Shown here: positions 17,002 to 25,032 of the stretch, piece after piece
Layout of the letters: every line of letters starts with the position of its first letter
Position numbering within the stretch: position 1 is the first letter of the stretch
Position numbers and translations under genes: made by a program
The notes under the pieces: generated by a model
The model's input: only the letters and a program-made list of their open reading frames with translations
Told to the model about the DNA's origin: nothing
Databases searched by the model: none
Source: Kuafuiihalomonas sp050331295
GTDB lineage: Bacteria; Myxococcota; Kuafuiibacteriia; Kuafuiibacteriales; Kuafuiibacteriaceae
NCBI GenBank assembly: GCA_050331295.1
Contig: JBHJGZ010000007.1
Coordinates: 186,001 to 250,000 of the forward strand
Direction of reading: 5' to 3'
Length of the DNA: 64,000 nucleotides

Positions 17002-18326
17002 ACGACGGGCAGAACGATCACGAAGCACGCGCCGCCGAGCTCCGAATTCTCGGCCCAGATCTTCCCGTGATGATTGGTGACCACTTGCTGACAGATCGCC
17101 AGTCCGAGACCCAATCCCGCGCCCTTCTTCTTCGTGGTGAATCCGGGTTCGAAGATGGTGGAAAGCTTGTCATCCGGAATGCCCGGCCCGCTGTCGGTGA
17201 ACCGAAGCTCGACGAGCCCATCGGTGACCCGACCTCGGATCTCCAGCTCTCCCCGACCGACCATGGCCTGCTTGGCGTTCACGATCAGGTTTAGAAACAC
17301 CTGATTCAACTGGTTCGAATGGCCTTCGATCAAAGGGAGACCGGTCATCTCGGTTCGAACCGTGATCCCGTGCTTCAGTTCATGATGAGCAATACTGAGA
17401 GTATCCTCTATCTCTTTTCGCAAGTCCACTTGCTCCAGTTCGCCTTCGTCGTAGCGCGCGAAGTCTTTGAGGCGACGCACGATCTCCAGGACTCTTTGAC
17501 TTCCGCTGTGGATCACGCGGTTGGCTTCATCGATGATCCGCAACGCTTTCTGAACGTGCGCATCTTCGGTGTCCACCTTGGACCGAAGCTTCTCCAGCCC
17601 CTTCGACAAAGTATCTTGCATGCTGCGGATCGCACCGAGAGGCGTATTGATTTCGTGAGCGACGCCTGCAACCAGTGCACCGATCGTAGCCATTTTTTCG
17701 GTTTGAATCAGTTGAGTCTGGGCTTTCTGCAGACTCTCCTGGACCCGACCTCTTTCGAGAAAGGCACCGATCACCTGGGCGGCAGTCTCCAGCAGGCGGA
17801 TGTCGTCCTCGGTCCATTCGCGCTCGTGCCGCATGTCGTCGAATCCGAGGATCCCGCCCCACTCGCACTCCACCCACACCGGGATCACCAAGATGGAGAC
17901 CACGCTCGAAGCACGTAGGAGCTCCGCTTCGGGTTCCGGAAATCGACTGATGGGACCATGTACCGCCTGCGAATCGAGGAAGAGGTCGATCCACCGCTGG
18001 AAAGCGGGCCGATAAGGAAACCATTCCGAATCGGTGGCTTCGACCGGCGGTGCGTCGGGACTCACCACCTCGGCCAGCTGTACGGCGGAGAGCCCCACGT
18101 CGGGATCCTCATAGTTCTCGAACAGATAAACCCGATCGGCACCCGACGCTTCACGGAGGGGGGCGAGCGCCGCGACCAGCACCGACTTGGCCGACTTGAT
18201 GCCGCCCCGGCGCATGAGCATCGCGCTGAGCTCGGCCAACGCCTGTTCGCACCGAAGCCGATGGTCCAGCCGGGCCTGAAGATCCCTGGTGGGCCCCATG
18301 CCCGGACGTTCGTATGCCTGGGTCAT
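16962..18326 (-). CDS. GAF-domain sensor histidine kinase
   Basis: The 454-residue protein has a GAF domain at about residues 40-190 (ends RLLETAAQVIGAFLER). A coiled-coil linker leads to the dimerisation and phosphoacceptor domain with His224 (GVAHEINTPLG). The ATPase domain follows, with an N box (NQVFLNLIVNAKQAM), G1 (FTDSGPGIPD), F box (IFEPGFTTK) and G2 (GAGLGLGLAICQ). No transmembrane segment is seen, so it senses a cytosolic signal or partner. No response regulator is adjacent. It overlaps the tandem pseudokinase gene at their 3' ends and is preceded closely by the RNase H gene on the same strand (15-base gap). Confidence 0.92.
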   Translation of the reverse strand: MTQAYERPGMGPTRDLQARLDHRLRCEQALAELSAMLMRRGGIKSAKSVLVAALAPLREASGADRVYLFENYEDPDVGLSAVQLAEVVSPDAPPVEATDSEWFPYRPAFQRWIDLFLDSQAVHGPISRFPEPEAELLRASSVVSILVIPVWVECEWGGILGFDDMRHEREWTEDDIRLLETAAQVIGAFLERGRVQESLQKAQTQLIQTEKMATIGALVAGVAHEINTPLGAIRSMQDTLSKGLEKLRSKVDTEDAHVQKALRIIDEANRVIHSGSQRVLEIVRRLKDFARYDEGELEQVDLRKEIEDTLSIAHHELKHGITVRTEMTGLPLIEGHSNQLNQVFLNLIVNAKQAMVGRGELEIRGRVTDGLVELRFTDSGPGIPDDKLSTIFEPGFTTKKKGAGLGLGLAICQQVVTNHHGKIWAENSELGGACFVIVLPVVQPEETEAVEPAS

Positions 18327-18341
18327 CGTCGAAGCAAGGAT

Positions 18342-19064
18342 TCAGCCGCGCTCGATGAAGCTATCGCCATCCGCGCCTCGATTGGCCAGCCGGTCCGCGT
18401 CCTCGTTCCCCTCCGTCCCCACGTGACCTCGCACCCAGTGAAACGACAGCCTGGGCCGTTCCTGCAATCCTTCTTTGATGCGGGCGACGAGCTCGACGTT
18501 CGCCTTTGCCTTCCAGCCTTTGGTCAGCACCCCGATGGCGTACGAAGAGTCGGTCAGGACCGCGGCGGGTGCATGTCGGGGAAGGCCTTCCTGCGCCATC
18601 AGCTCCAAGGCCATCGAGATGGCGGTGAGCTCTGCGACGTTGTTTGTCGTCAGACCCAGAAAACGAGCCTCGCGAATGACCCGTCCGTCTGTCATCTCCA
18701 AGCGCACGCCTGCCCCGGCCGGTCCTGGGTTCCCACGAGACGCGCCGTCCGTGAAGGCCCGAGCGATGCCCTCGATGCTGGAGGCCGTCGGTCCATCTGA
18801 CACGAGCTCTGAATCCGATCCCGCGGATCGATCGGACGTTCGACCGGTCGCAGCTGGCTCCCGGGTCGGTGGAGCAAGCTCACCTTCCGCCAGTTCGGTC
18901 GCAGGTTCATTTGACAATGTGACGCGTCCCGCTCCCGCGCGATAGATCCGAGCTCCCAAACGGTCCGAATACCGAATCTCGACTCGCCCCTCCTCCACCT
19001 TCAGAGCGCCATCCCGTACGCGGGCCCACACTTTCTGCCCCTTGAACTCAGCTGGCTGCCACAT
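18342..19064 (-). CDS. rnhA: RNase HI with unusual N-terminal extension
   Basis: RNase HI cuts the RNA strand of RNA-DNA hybrids. The catalytic domain is the C-terminal half. It has Asp in FTDGAS, Glu in NVAELTAI, Asp in LTDSSYAIG and Asp in NEDADRLAN, with the HWVRGHVG segment supplying the conserved His region. About 100 residues precede it: a basic beta-rich piece (about residues 1-50, KVWARVRDGALKVEEGRV) and a low-complexity linker. This N-terminal piece does not look like the standard hybrid-binding domain of RNase HI proteins. The gene sits 8 bases after the CorC-type gene ends its neighbour spacing, on the same strand. Confidence 0.9.
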   Translation of the reverse strand: MWQPAEFKGQKVWARVRDGALKVEEGRVEIRYSDRLGARIYRAGAGRVTLSNEPATELAEGELAPPTREPAATGRTSDRSAGSDSELVSDGPTASSIEGIARAFTDGASRGNPGPAGAGVRLEMTDGRVIREARFLGLTTNNVAELTAISMALELMAQEGLPRHAPAAVLTDSSYAIGVLTKGWKAKANVELVARIKEGLQERPRLSFHWVRGHVGTEGNEDADRLANRGADGDSFIERG

Positions 19065-19072
19065 CCCTTCGC

Positions 19073-20368
19073 CTATACGGGGAGCTTACGGCCGGTCGGA
19101 GCGGTTCGATGGCCTTGACCGACCACCGCCGCCTCTACCTGGAGCACCTTGCCGCGCCTCATCCGAAGCACCTTGAAGCGCCAAGGGCCCAACACGAAAG
19201 ACGCTCCGCTTCGAAGCTTTCCAGGAAGGCGGTCGGCGGCGAGGTCATTCAAGTCGTAACGTCCATCCAGATCACGGTCTTCCGGCAGCGTCTCGGCCAC
19301 CGGAATCTTGAGAACGGCTGCCGCATCCTTCCAGAGCGTGCCCCCGCCGAGATGCCAAACGCCGGGCCCGACGCGCTCTACCTTGACCGGGCTCTTGTCG
19401 TACTCGTCGTCGATTTCACCCACCAGCTCTTCGATGACGTCTTCCAGGGTCACGATCCCGACCGTACGTTTGCCCCGATCCTGGACGACAGCGATATGCT
19501 CGTGTTCCCTCGAAAAGAGCTGCAGAAGCTTTGACGCATCCAGCGACTCTGGCACGAACAGATTCTCTCGGACCGCCTCTCCCAACATCCTCTTGATGCC
19601 GTCCTGCTCCCAATCGTCTTCGTCCGAGACCAGGCGCCACAACACCTCCTTGATGTTCAAAACGCCCACGATGCTGTCCAGATCGGTGCGGCACAGCAAC
19701 AGGCGCGAGTGCATCGATTGACGCGCCTTTCGTAGAAGCGTTTCGTCGTCGTCGGCGAGGGAGAGATACACGATATCGTGCCGGTGAATCATCAGCTGAC
19801 GCACCTGGAGCCGAGGTAGTTGCGCCGCAGCTTCCATGATGGATTGTTGTTCGGGTCCGATGGCTTTGGAGGATACGGCGAGGCGCACCATCGCCCTAAG
19901 GTCGTCCATGTGAGACGCGTTGCTGGCCCCGCCCCGGCCTCCGAGAAATTCGGTCATCCGCTCCACCATGAAGGTCAGGGGCGACATGAGAATGGTCAGG
20001 CTATGAAGGGGGCGGGCCAGGAGCAGGATGGACGACATGCTGTAGCGAACACCCAACGTCTTGGGAAGGAGCTCGGCGAACACCAGGACGGCAATGGTGA
20101 GGCCCGTGGTGAACAGGGCGATGCCCCCCTCGTCGAACGTCCGCTGGAACTCTCGGCCCGCGATGGCAGCCCCTCCGGTGTTGGCGACGGTGTTCAGAAT
20201 GAGGATGGCGGCGATGGGTCGGTCCAACTTGTTCTTCATCTGCTCCACGAGGCGCGCGGCGGAGCTCGTTTCGCGAAGGCTGTGCAGACGTGCGCGGCTG
20301 CTGCTCAGAAGCGACGCCTCCGAGAGAGAGCAGAAGAACGAGGTCACGAGGACCAGGACGACCGACAA
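19073..20368 (-). CDS. DUF21-CBS-CorC membrane protein (CNNM family)
   Basis: The 431-residue protein has an N-terminal DUF21 membrane domain of three to four helices (opening FFCSLSEASLLSSSRARL). A CBS pair follows in the middle (around HDIVYLSLADDDETLL and VTLEDVIEELVGEID). A C-terminal CorC/HlyC domain ends the chain (WHLGGGTLWKDAAAVLKI). This architecture belongs to CNNM/CorC proteins, linked to magnesium and cobalt efflux or homeostasis; many bear the misleading name hemolysin. The start is a TTG at 20368, and the first residues already fit the family start. It is divergent from the secreted CxxCH protein gene, with about 160 bases between them. Confidence 0.9.
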   Translation of the reverse strand: MSVVLVLVTSFFCSLSEASLLSSSRARLHSLRETSSAARLVEQMKNKLDRPIAAILILNTVANTGGAAIAGREFQRTFDEGGIALFTTGLTIAVLVFAELLPKTLGVRYSMSSILLLARPLHSLTILMSPLTFMVERMTEFLGGRGGASNASHMDDLRAMVRLAVSSKAIGPEQQSIMEAAAQLPRLQVRQLMIHRHDIVYLSLADDDETLLRKARQSMHSRLLLCRTDLDSIVGVLNIKEVLWRLVSDEDDWEQDGIKRMLGEAVRENLFVPESLDASKLLQLFSREHEHIAVVQDRGKRTVGIVTLEDVIEELVGEIDDEYDKSPVKVERVGPGVWHLGGGTLWKDAAAVLKIPVAETLPEDRDLDGRYDLNDLAADRLPGKLRSGASFVLGPWRFKVLRMRRGKVLQVEAAVVGQGHRTAPTGRKLPV

Positions 20369-20530
20369 GGCGAGTAGCAGAGCTCACGTAGTGTAAGACT
20401 CGGATTGGTCCTCGGCAAAGACTCCATCGAAGTTCCGGCCGTCTTTTCCGGCTTCGTGCGTTGTTGCGCACTCCGAAAAGCCCTAAACATGGTTCGGCGG
20501 CGGACCGAAACGACCGTCGAAATCTCTGTG

Positions 20531-21271
20531 ATGAAGCGCGTTATTCCCTTCGACGTTCCCTGGCGCCTCTGGCGACCTGCCCCGTGGCCGCGCCCCGGAG
20601 GCCTGTTGCTGGCCGGAATGGCCGCTCTTCTGATCCTGGCCCCGGTACAGGCCCGGGGGCGGCCCAAGCGCGTGAACCAGATCCCCAATGTTCCGGTGGC
20701 CCCGCCCGGGTGCGGAACGTGCCACATCTCCCCCGGAGGCGGCGGCCCCCGGAACGCCTTTGGCCAGGACGTGGAGAGCACGCTCGACGTCCCGGGGGCT
20801 GAAGGCGACGTACAGTGGGCCCTCATCTTCGACCTCGACTCGGACGAGGATGGCTTCACCAACGGCGCCGAACTCGCAGACCCCCGGGGTGAATGGACCG
20901 GAGACATCGAGGACCGACCGGAGGGTCCGGTTTACGCACCGGGCGACGCGGACAGTCGTCCCCAATGCGGAAATGGCGTGGTGGACCCGGCCAACGACGA
21001 AGACTGCGACGGGGGCCTCCCCACCGGCTTTGCCTGCGTGGACTTGGGCTTCGAGAGCGGCCCGGTGAGCTGTTCGGACGCTTGCACCTTCGACGTCGCC
21101 GAATGCGTCGGTGCGAACGATGAAGGCGGATGCTCCGCCACGGGTGGTTCCACCCTGACCGGATGGTTGGCCCTGGTCGGGCTCGTCGCTCGCGCCATGG
21201 GGCGGCGCAGACGTCGAGGCGCCAGAGATGGAGCCGATGAAGCGGCACAGGCTCCGGCCGCGGTTGCTTGA
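20531..21271 (+). CDS. Secreted CxxCH protein with MYXO-CTERM-like anchor
   Basis: From ATG 20531 the product has 246 residues. A long positive n-region and hydrophobic core (LLLAGMAALLILAPVQA) form the signal peptide. A heme-type CxxCH motif follows at Cys61-Cys64-His65 (CGTCHISPGG). Next is a calcium-binding thrombospondin type-3-like loop (DLDSDEDGFTNGAELADP), then a Cys-rich stretch with CGNGVVDPANDEDCDGG like those common in myxobacterial surface proteins. The end is a Cys, a Gly/Ser run, a hydrophobic helix and an Arg cluster, the layout of MYXO-CTERM myxosortase-type sorting tails. It may be a surface-anchored cytochrome-like or structural protein. An upstream in-frame start exists at 20405. 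Confidence 0.7.
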   Translation: MKRVIPFDVPWRLWRPAPWPRPGGLLLAGMAALLILAPVQARGRPKRVNQIPNVPVAPPGCGTCHISPGGGGPRNAFGQDVESTLDVPGAEGDVQWALIFDLDSDEDGFTNGAELADPRGEWTGDIEDRPEGPVYAPGDADSRPQCGNGVVDPANDEDCDGGLPTGFACVDLGFESGPVSCSDACTFDVAECVGANDEGGCSATGGSTLTGWLALVGLVARAMGRRRRRGARDGADEAAQAPAAVA

Positions 21272-21298
21272 ACCCATGGGATCTCGCAGCATCGCGGG

Positions 21299-22357
21299 AT
21301 GTTGGAGCGCGTGGCCCGAATCCTTCTGGCCCTCCTGTTTGGGATTCGCACCCGACCTCAAGAAGAACTGACCGAGGCGCAGCTCGAGCGCTACCAAGAG
21401 GCACTCGTCAAGGGTGAACTCCGTTCGCAGGATGCCTTTCGCCTCCTGGAGCGCCAATCGGAAAACGGAGATCGTCGAGCGGTCGAAGCGACGTTGGATT
21501 ACATGGCCGCGCTCGGTCACGAGACGGAACCGGTCGTTCGGGTTGCGGCTGAATTCTTCTTGGCGGAACGCCACTACGAGGAAGCGCAGAGATACGCGGA
21601 GAAGCTGGTCTACGACCATTCGCGGACCCCGTCGAATCTCAAGCTCCTTTCCAAGACCGACGTCCTCCAGGGAGACTACGTGTCGGCGCTCTCCCATTTC
21701 GAGGAGCTGGAGCTGGACGGAGCTCGGGACCGTGACGCCTTGGAGTTTCAGCTGGACGCGATGGTGCGTTCCGGCGCATTCGGCTCCGCTCTGGCCTTGG
21801 CGGAACGACACGACCTGCGACCGGAAATGCGCTCGTTCTTGGAGCACAGGAGCCGTGGACGCCCATTTCCGCGATTCTCCTGGCACGGTCGGCCCTCCCG
21901 AAGTGGCGACATCTTCGAAGGTCACGCCGTATCCGACATGCGTCGCTTCATGGCCGGGGTCTTGAGAGAACCGCTGCAGCATCCGGTCCCGGACATCCAA
22001 ACCCTCGACCTCGTGATCAATCAGGGGGTCTACATCCCCGATCCGTCCCGACACCAGATGCCCGAGGGCTGGGCGCATCCCGTGAACTTCGAGCTGAGCA
22101 TGACGGGTGACAGTGAGGACTTCGCGCTTTGGGCGTGGTCGAACCTATGTCGGCTTGGCTATCCCGCTCGGTTCGTACTGGGCGGACGGTACAAAGGGGA
22201 AATGAACCACGCCTGGGTCACCCTCCACCACGCCCACATCGTCGACGTTCTGGAATGCACGCCGCTCGGGTACAACCCAACGATCCGGGCACCTCAGGCC
22301 ATTGAATACCGTCCCATGTGGTCCGTCGACCGGAGCCTCCACTGGTACTGCCACTGA
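21299..22357 (+). CDS. TPR plus transglutaminase-like protein, Cys replaced by Ser
   Basis: This 352-residue protein begins with helical TPR-like repeats (about residues 25-180). It ends in a transglutaminase-like domain (about 230-340) recognised by GDSEDFALWAW, RLGYPARFVLGG, MNHAWVTL and a late DVLE acidic residue. In active members the motif is G-D-C-E-D; here residue 272 is Ser (codon AGT), so the nucleophile is missing while His and Asp remain. No signal peptide of good quality is seen; the first residues are moderately hydrophobic (VARILLALLFG) and could anchor it. It lies 27 bases after the MYXO-CTERM-like gene and converges with glycogen phosphorylase. Confidence 0.65.
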   Translation: MLERVARILLALLFGIRTRPQEELTEAQLERYQEALVKGELRSQDAFRLLERQSENGDRRAVEATLDYMAALGHETEPVVRVAAEFFLAERHYEEAQRYAEKLVYDHSRTPSNLKLLSKTDVLQGDYVSALSHFEELELDGARDRDALEFQLDAMVRSGAFGSALALAERHDLRPEMRSFLEHRSRGRPFPRFSWHGRPSRSGDIFEGHAVSDMRRFMAGVLREPLQHPVPDIQTLDLVINQGVYIPDPSRHQMPEGWAHPVNFELSMTGDSEDFALWAWSNLCRLGYPARFVLGGRYKGEMNHAWVTLHHAHIVDVLECTPLGYNPTIRAPQAIEYRPMWSVDRSLHWYCH

Positions 22358-22370
22358 GGATGGCAGGGCA

Positions 22371-24917
22371 CTACGCCCACCGAATGAGGGTCATCTCGTG
22401 AGGCACCTCCACCAGCGGGTGCTCCGGAATCACCCGAACCGTGTAGCCATGACGACCGCTCTCGCCGAGCTGCATCTCCCCGACGTATCGATGAAGGCCA
22501 TCGTGCACCTCGTCCAGAGCCATGGGCTCGGTGTGGGCGTTCGAAAGACTGTCTTTCGCGTCGACCCGGCCATGGTAGATCTCGACCTTCACATCCGGAG
22601 GAGCGAGGCCAGCCAGCTGCACCTCCGCGATGACTCGTACCCTTTGCCCCACCAGGCCTTCGACGTCCGAACCGTTGACGGCGACGATATGGACGTGAGG
22701 CCACTCCTTTCGGACCCGTCCCTTCCATGCGGTGACGGCCTGGGCCTGGGTCACTTCGAGGCTTCGGGTTCGATAGTGGTCCGCTGCGTCGAGGTAGAGC
22801 TTCTCCGTATACTCCTGAACCATTCGGTCGGTGGTGAATTGGTGGCCGAGCTTTCTCATCGCCGCCTTAACCATGCCGATCCACCGCAGAGGCAGGCCAT
22901 GAGCATCGCGCTCGTAGAAGCAAGGAACCACCTGGCTTTCCAAAACGTCATAGAGCGCGTTCGCTTCAATGTCTTCTCGATCCGGTGTGTAGTCCTCGCC
23001 GTTCCCGATGGCCCAACCCACCTCCGGATCGTAGGCTTCAGCCCACCACCCATCGAGGATGGAGCAGTTGAGACCCCCGTTGGGGGTGAGCTTCATGCCA
23101 CTGGTGCCGCTGGCCTCTCGCGGTCGCTGTGGATTGTTGAGCCAAACGTCCACCCCCTGAACCATGCGCCGCGCAACGTCGATGTCATAGTCCTCGAGGA
23201 ACACGATGGAGCCACCGAATCGACTGTCCTTCAAGGTGGAGGCGATGACCTTGATGAACTCCTTGGCCGGCTGATCGGCGGGATGCGCCTTTCCGGAGAA
23301 GATGAATTGACATGGACGCTGGGCGTGATGGAGCAACCGCAAGAGCCGGTCGGGGTCGCTGAACAAGAGAGTGGCCCGCTTGTAGGTCGCAAACCGTCGC
23401 GCGAAACCAAAGGTCAGCGCGTCTGGATTGAGAACACCTTGGGAGCGCAGCTGTTCCGCTTGTGAGGCACCTCGTCGCGCGGACTGCCAGGCGAGCCGGT
23501 CCCGGACATAGGAAATCAATTCCATTCGTTGGTCTTCGTGGATCCGCCACAATTCCTCGTCCGGGATCCGGTCCACCGCCCAAGTTTGGGGCTCGTACAA
23601 GCGCTCTCGCCAATCCGGCACCAGGTAGCGGTCGAAGAGACGGGACATGCTGGGGGAGATGACGCTCAGGCTGTGCACCCCGTTGGTCACATGGGTGATG
23701 GGAACCTCGTCCTCCGGCCAATACTCCCAAGCACCCCGCTCTTGGGCCATCTTCCGGGAAACGACACCGTGCAGCGCGCTCACCGCGTTCCTCCGGACCG
23801 CGTGACGAACGGCCAGAATCGCCATGTTCAAGGGTTCGGCTCGGTCACCCCGCTTTCGCCTTCCGAGCGTCATGAATTCTTCCGTGTTCATGCCCACCTT
23901 GCTGGCGTACGCCGACAGGTAACGGTCCACCAGGTCCCAACCGAACACGTCGAAGCCCGCGGGAACCGGCGTATGGGTTGTGAAAATGTTGCCGTCCTCC
24001 GCCATGTCCCTGGCCAGCTCGTACCCGATGTTGTGTCTGAGCATCAGGTGACGGGAGCGTTCCACGCCCAGAAAGCCGGCGTGTCCTTCATTCATGTGGC
24101 AGACGGTTGGTTCGAGGTTCATGGACAAGAGAGCCCGAAAGCCTCCAATCCCCAGGATCATCAACTGCTGAATTCGGAGCTCCGTCCCGCCTCCATACAA
24201 CGCTCTGGTGATCCGACGGTCCTGTTCGTTGTTTTGCGGGACGTTGGTATCCAAGAGAAACAGAGGAACTCGGCCCACCTCGACGCGCCACACCTGCGCA
24301 TGGACGTCACGACCCGGGAACTCGACCGATACCATCACCGGCTGCCCGTCTGGGCGGATCTCCGGACGGATCGGCATGTTGTAGAAGTCGTTGGGCGGAT
24401 ACATCTCCATCTGCCACCCGTCGGCGTTCAGGTACTGACGAAAGTAGCCTTCCTGATAAAGAAGCCCCATCGCCACCAAGGGCAGGCCCATGTCGCTCGC
24501 GCTCTTGAGGTGATCGCCGGCCAAGACACCCAATCCGCCGCTGTAGATGGGGAGACAGGGCGTCAGTCCGAACTCGGCGCTGAAGTACGCGATCCGGATG
24601 TCCGAGTGCTCGACGTGCTCGGTCTGAAACCATTTTGGTTGAGTGACATACGTTTCGAGGATCTCGGAGGCTCGTCCGAGGTGGGAAAGGAAACCGGCGT
24701 CACCCGCGAGTTCATCCAGGCGACTCTGCTCCACCCGTCCGAGGAGCGCCACGGGGTTGAATCCGGTCTCCTTCCAGAGCTCGGGGTCGATGCGCCGGAA
24801 CAGGCTCCTGATTTCAGGCGTCCAGTCCCAGAGCAAGTTGTGGGCGAGGGGCTCGAGGCCCCCGAGCTGCGGGGGCAAAACCGGACGAGCCTTCACGAAC
24901 CGAAGCGTAGGACGCAT
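22371..24917 (-). CDS. glgP: Alpha-glucan (glycogen) phosphorylase
   Basis: This GT35 enzyme releases glucose-1-phosphate from glycogen or maltodextrin. The PLP-binding Lys is in GTSGMKLTPNG near the C-terminal third, and the N-terminus has the short form typical of the bacterial MalP/GlgP subgroup (NLLWDWTPEI). Length is about 848 residues from ATG 24917, or 860 from an in-frame start at 24953; I prefer 24917 because it begins with the family-like MRPTLRF. The C-terminal 90 residues form a beta-rich addition with an immunoglobulin-like look. It is divergent from the DNA ligase gene, and glgA lies 19 kb away. It converges with the transglutaminase-like gene. Confidence 0.95.
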   Translation of the reverse strand: MRPTLRFVKARPVLPPQLGGLEPLAHNLLWDWTPEIRSLFRRIDPELWKETGFNPVALLGRVEQSRLDELAGDAGFLSHLGRASEILETYVTQPKWFQTEHVEHSDIRIAYFSAEFGLTPCLPIYSGGLGVLAGDHLKSASDMGLPLVAMGLLYQEGYFRQYLNADGWQMEMYPPNDFYNMPIRPEIRPDGQPVMVSVEFPGRDVHAQVWRVEVGRVPLFLLDTNVPQNNEQDRRITRALYGGGTELRIQQLMILGIGGFRALLSMNLEPTVCHMNEGHAGFLGVERSRHLMLRHNIGYELARDMAEDGNIFTTHTPVPAGFDVFGWDLVDRYLSAYASKVGMNTEEFMTLGRRKRGDRAEPLNMAILAVRHAVRRNAVSALHGVVSRKMAQERGAWEYWPEDEVPITHVTNGVHSLSVISPSMSRLFDRYLVPDWRERLYEPQTWAVDRIPDEELWRIHEDQRMELISYVRDRLAWQSARRGASQAEQLRSQGVLNPDALTFGFARRFATYKRATLLFSDPDRLLRLLHHAQRPCQFIFSGKAHPADQPAKEFIKVIASTLKDSRFGGSIVFLEDYDIDVARRMVQGVDVWLNNPQRPREASGTSGMKLTPNGGLNCSILDGWWAEAYDPEVGWAIGNGEDYTPDREDIEANALYDVLESQVVPCFYERDAHGLPLRWIGMVKAAMRKLGHQFTTDRMVQEYTEKLYLDAADHYRTRSLEVTQAQAVTAWKGRVRKEWPHVHIVAVNGSDVEGLVGQRVRVIAEVQLAGLAPPDVKVEIYHGRVDAKDSLSNAHTEPMALDEVHDGLHRYVGEMQLGESGRHGYTVRVIPEHPLVEVPHEMTLIRWA

Positions 24918-25032
24918 GCGGGGACCCTTCGATCCTTCCGGACCGAGGGTCAACGCCGGGCAGCGGAAACCGAAAGCAGGACGGCGGGGCGAAGATGACG
25001 AACCGTCGCTGAGGCGCTAATCGGATCCATCG

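Noticed and set aside
17290..17340. tRNA-like ggttcgaa string
   Set aside because: It lies in the histidine kinase gene, with no acceptor stem or anticodon arm.
20483..22078. Large minus-strand frame across the CxxCH and transglutaminase genes
   Set aside because: It is antisense to two genes with signal peptide and domain signals; the product is compositionally odd.
23529..24998. Plus-strand frame antisense to glgP
   Set aside because: The glgP gene has a clear PLP site and family length; the shadow frame does not.
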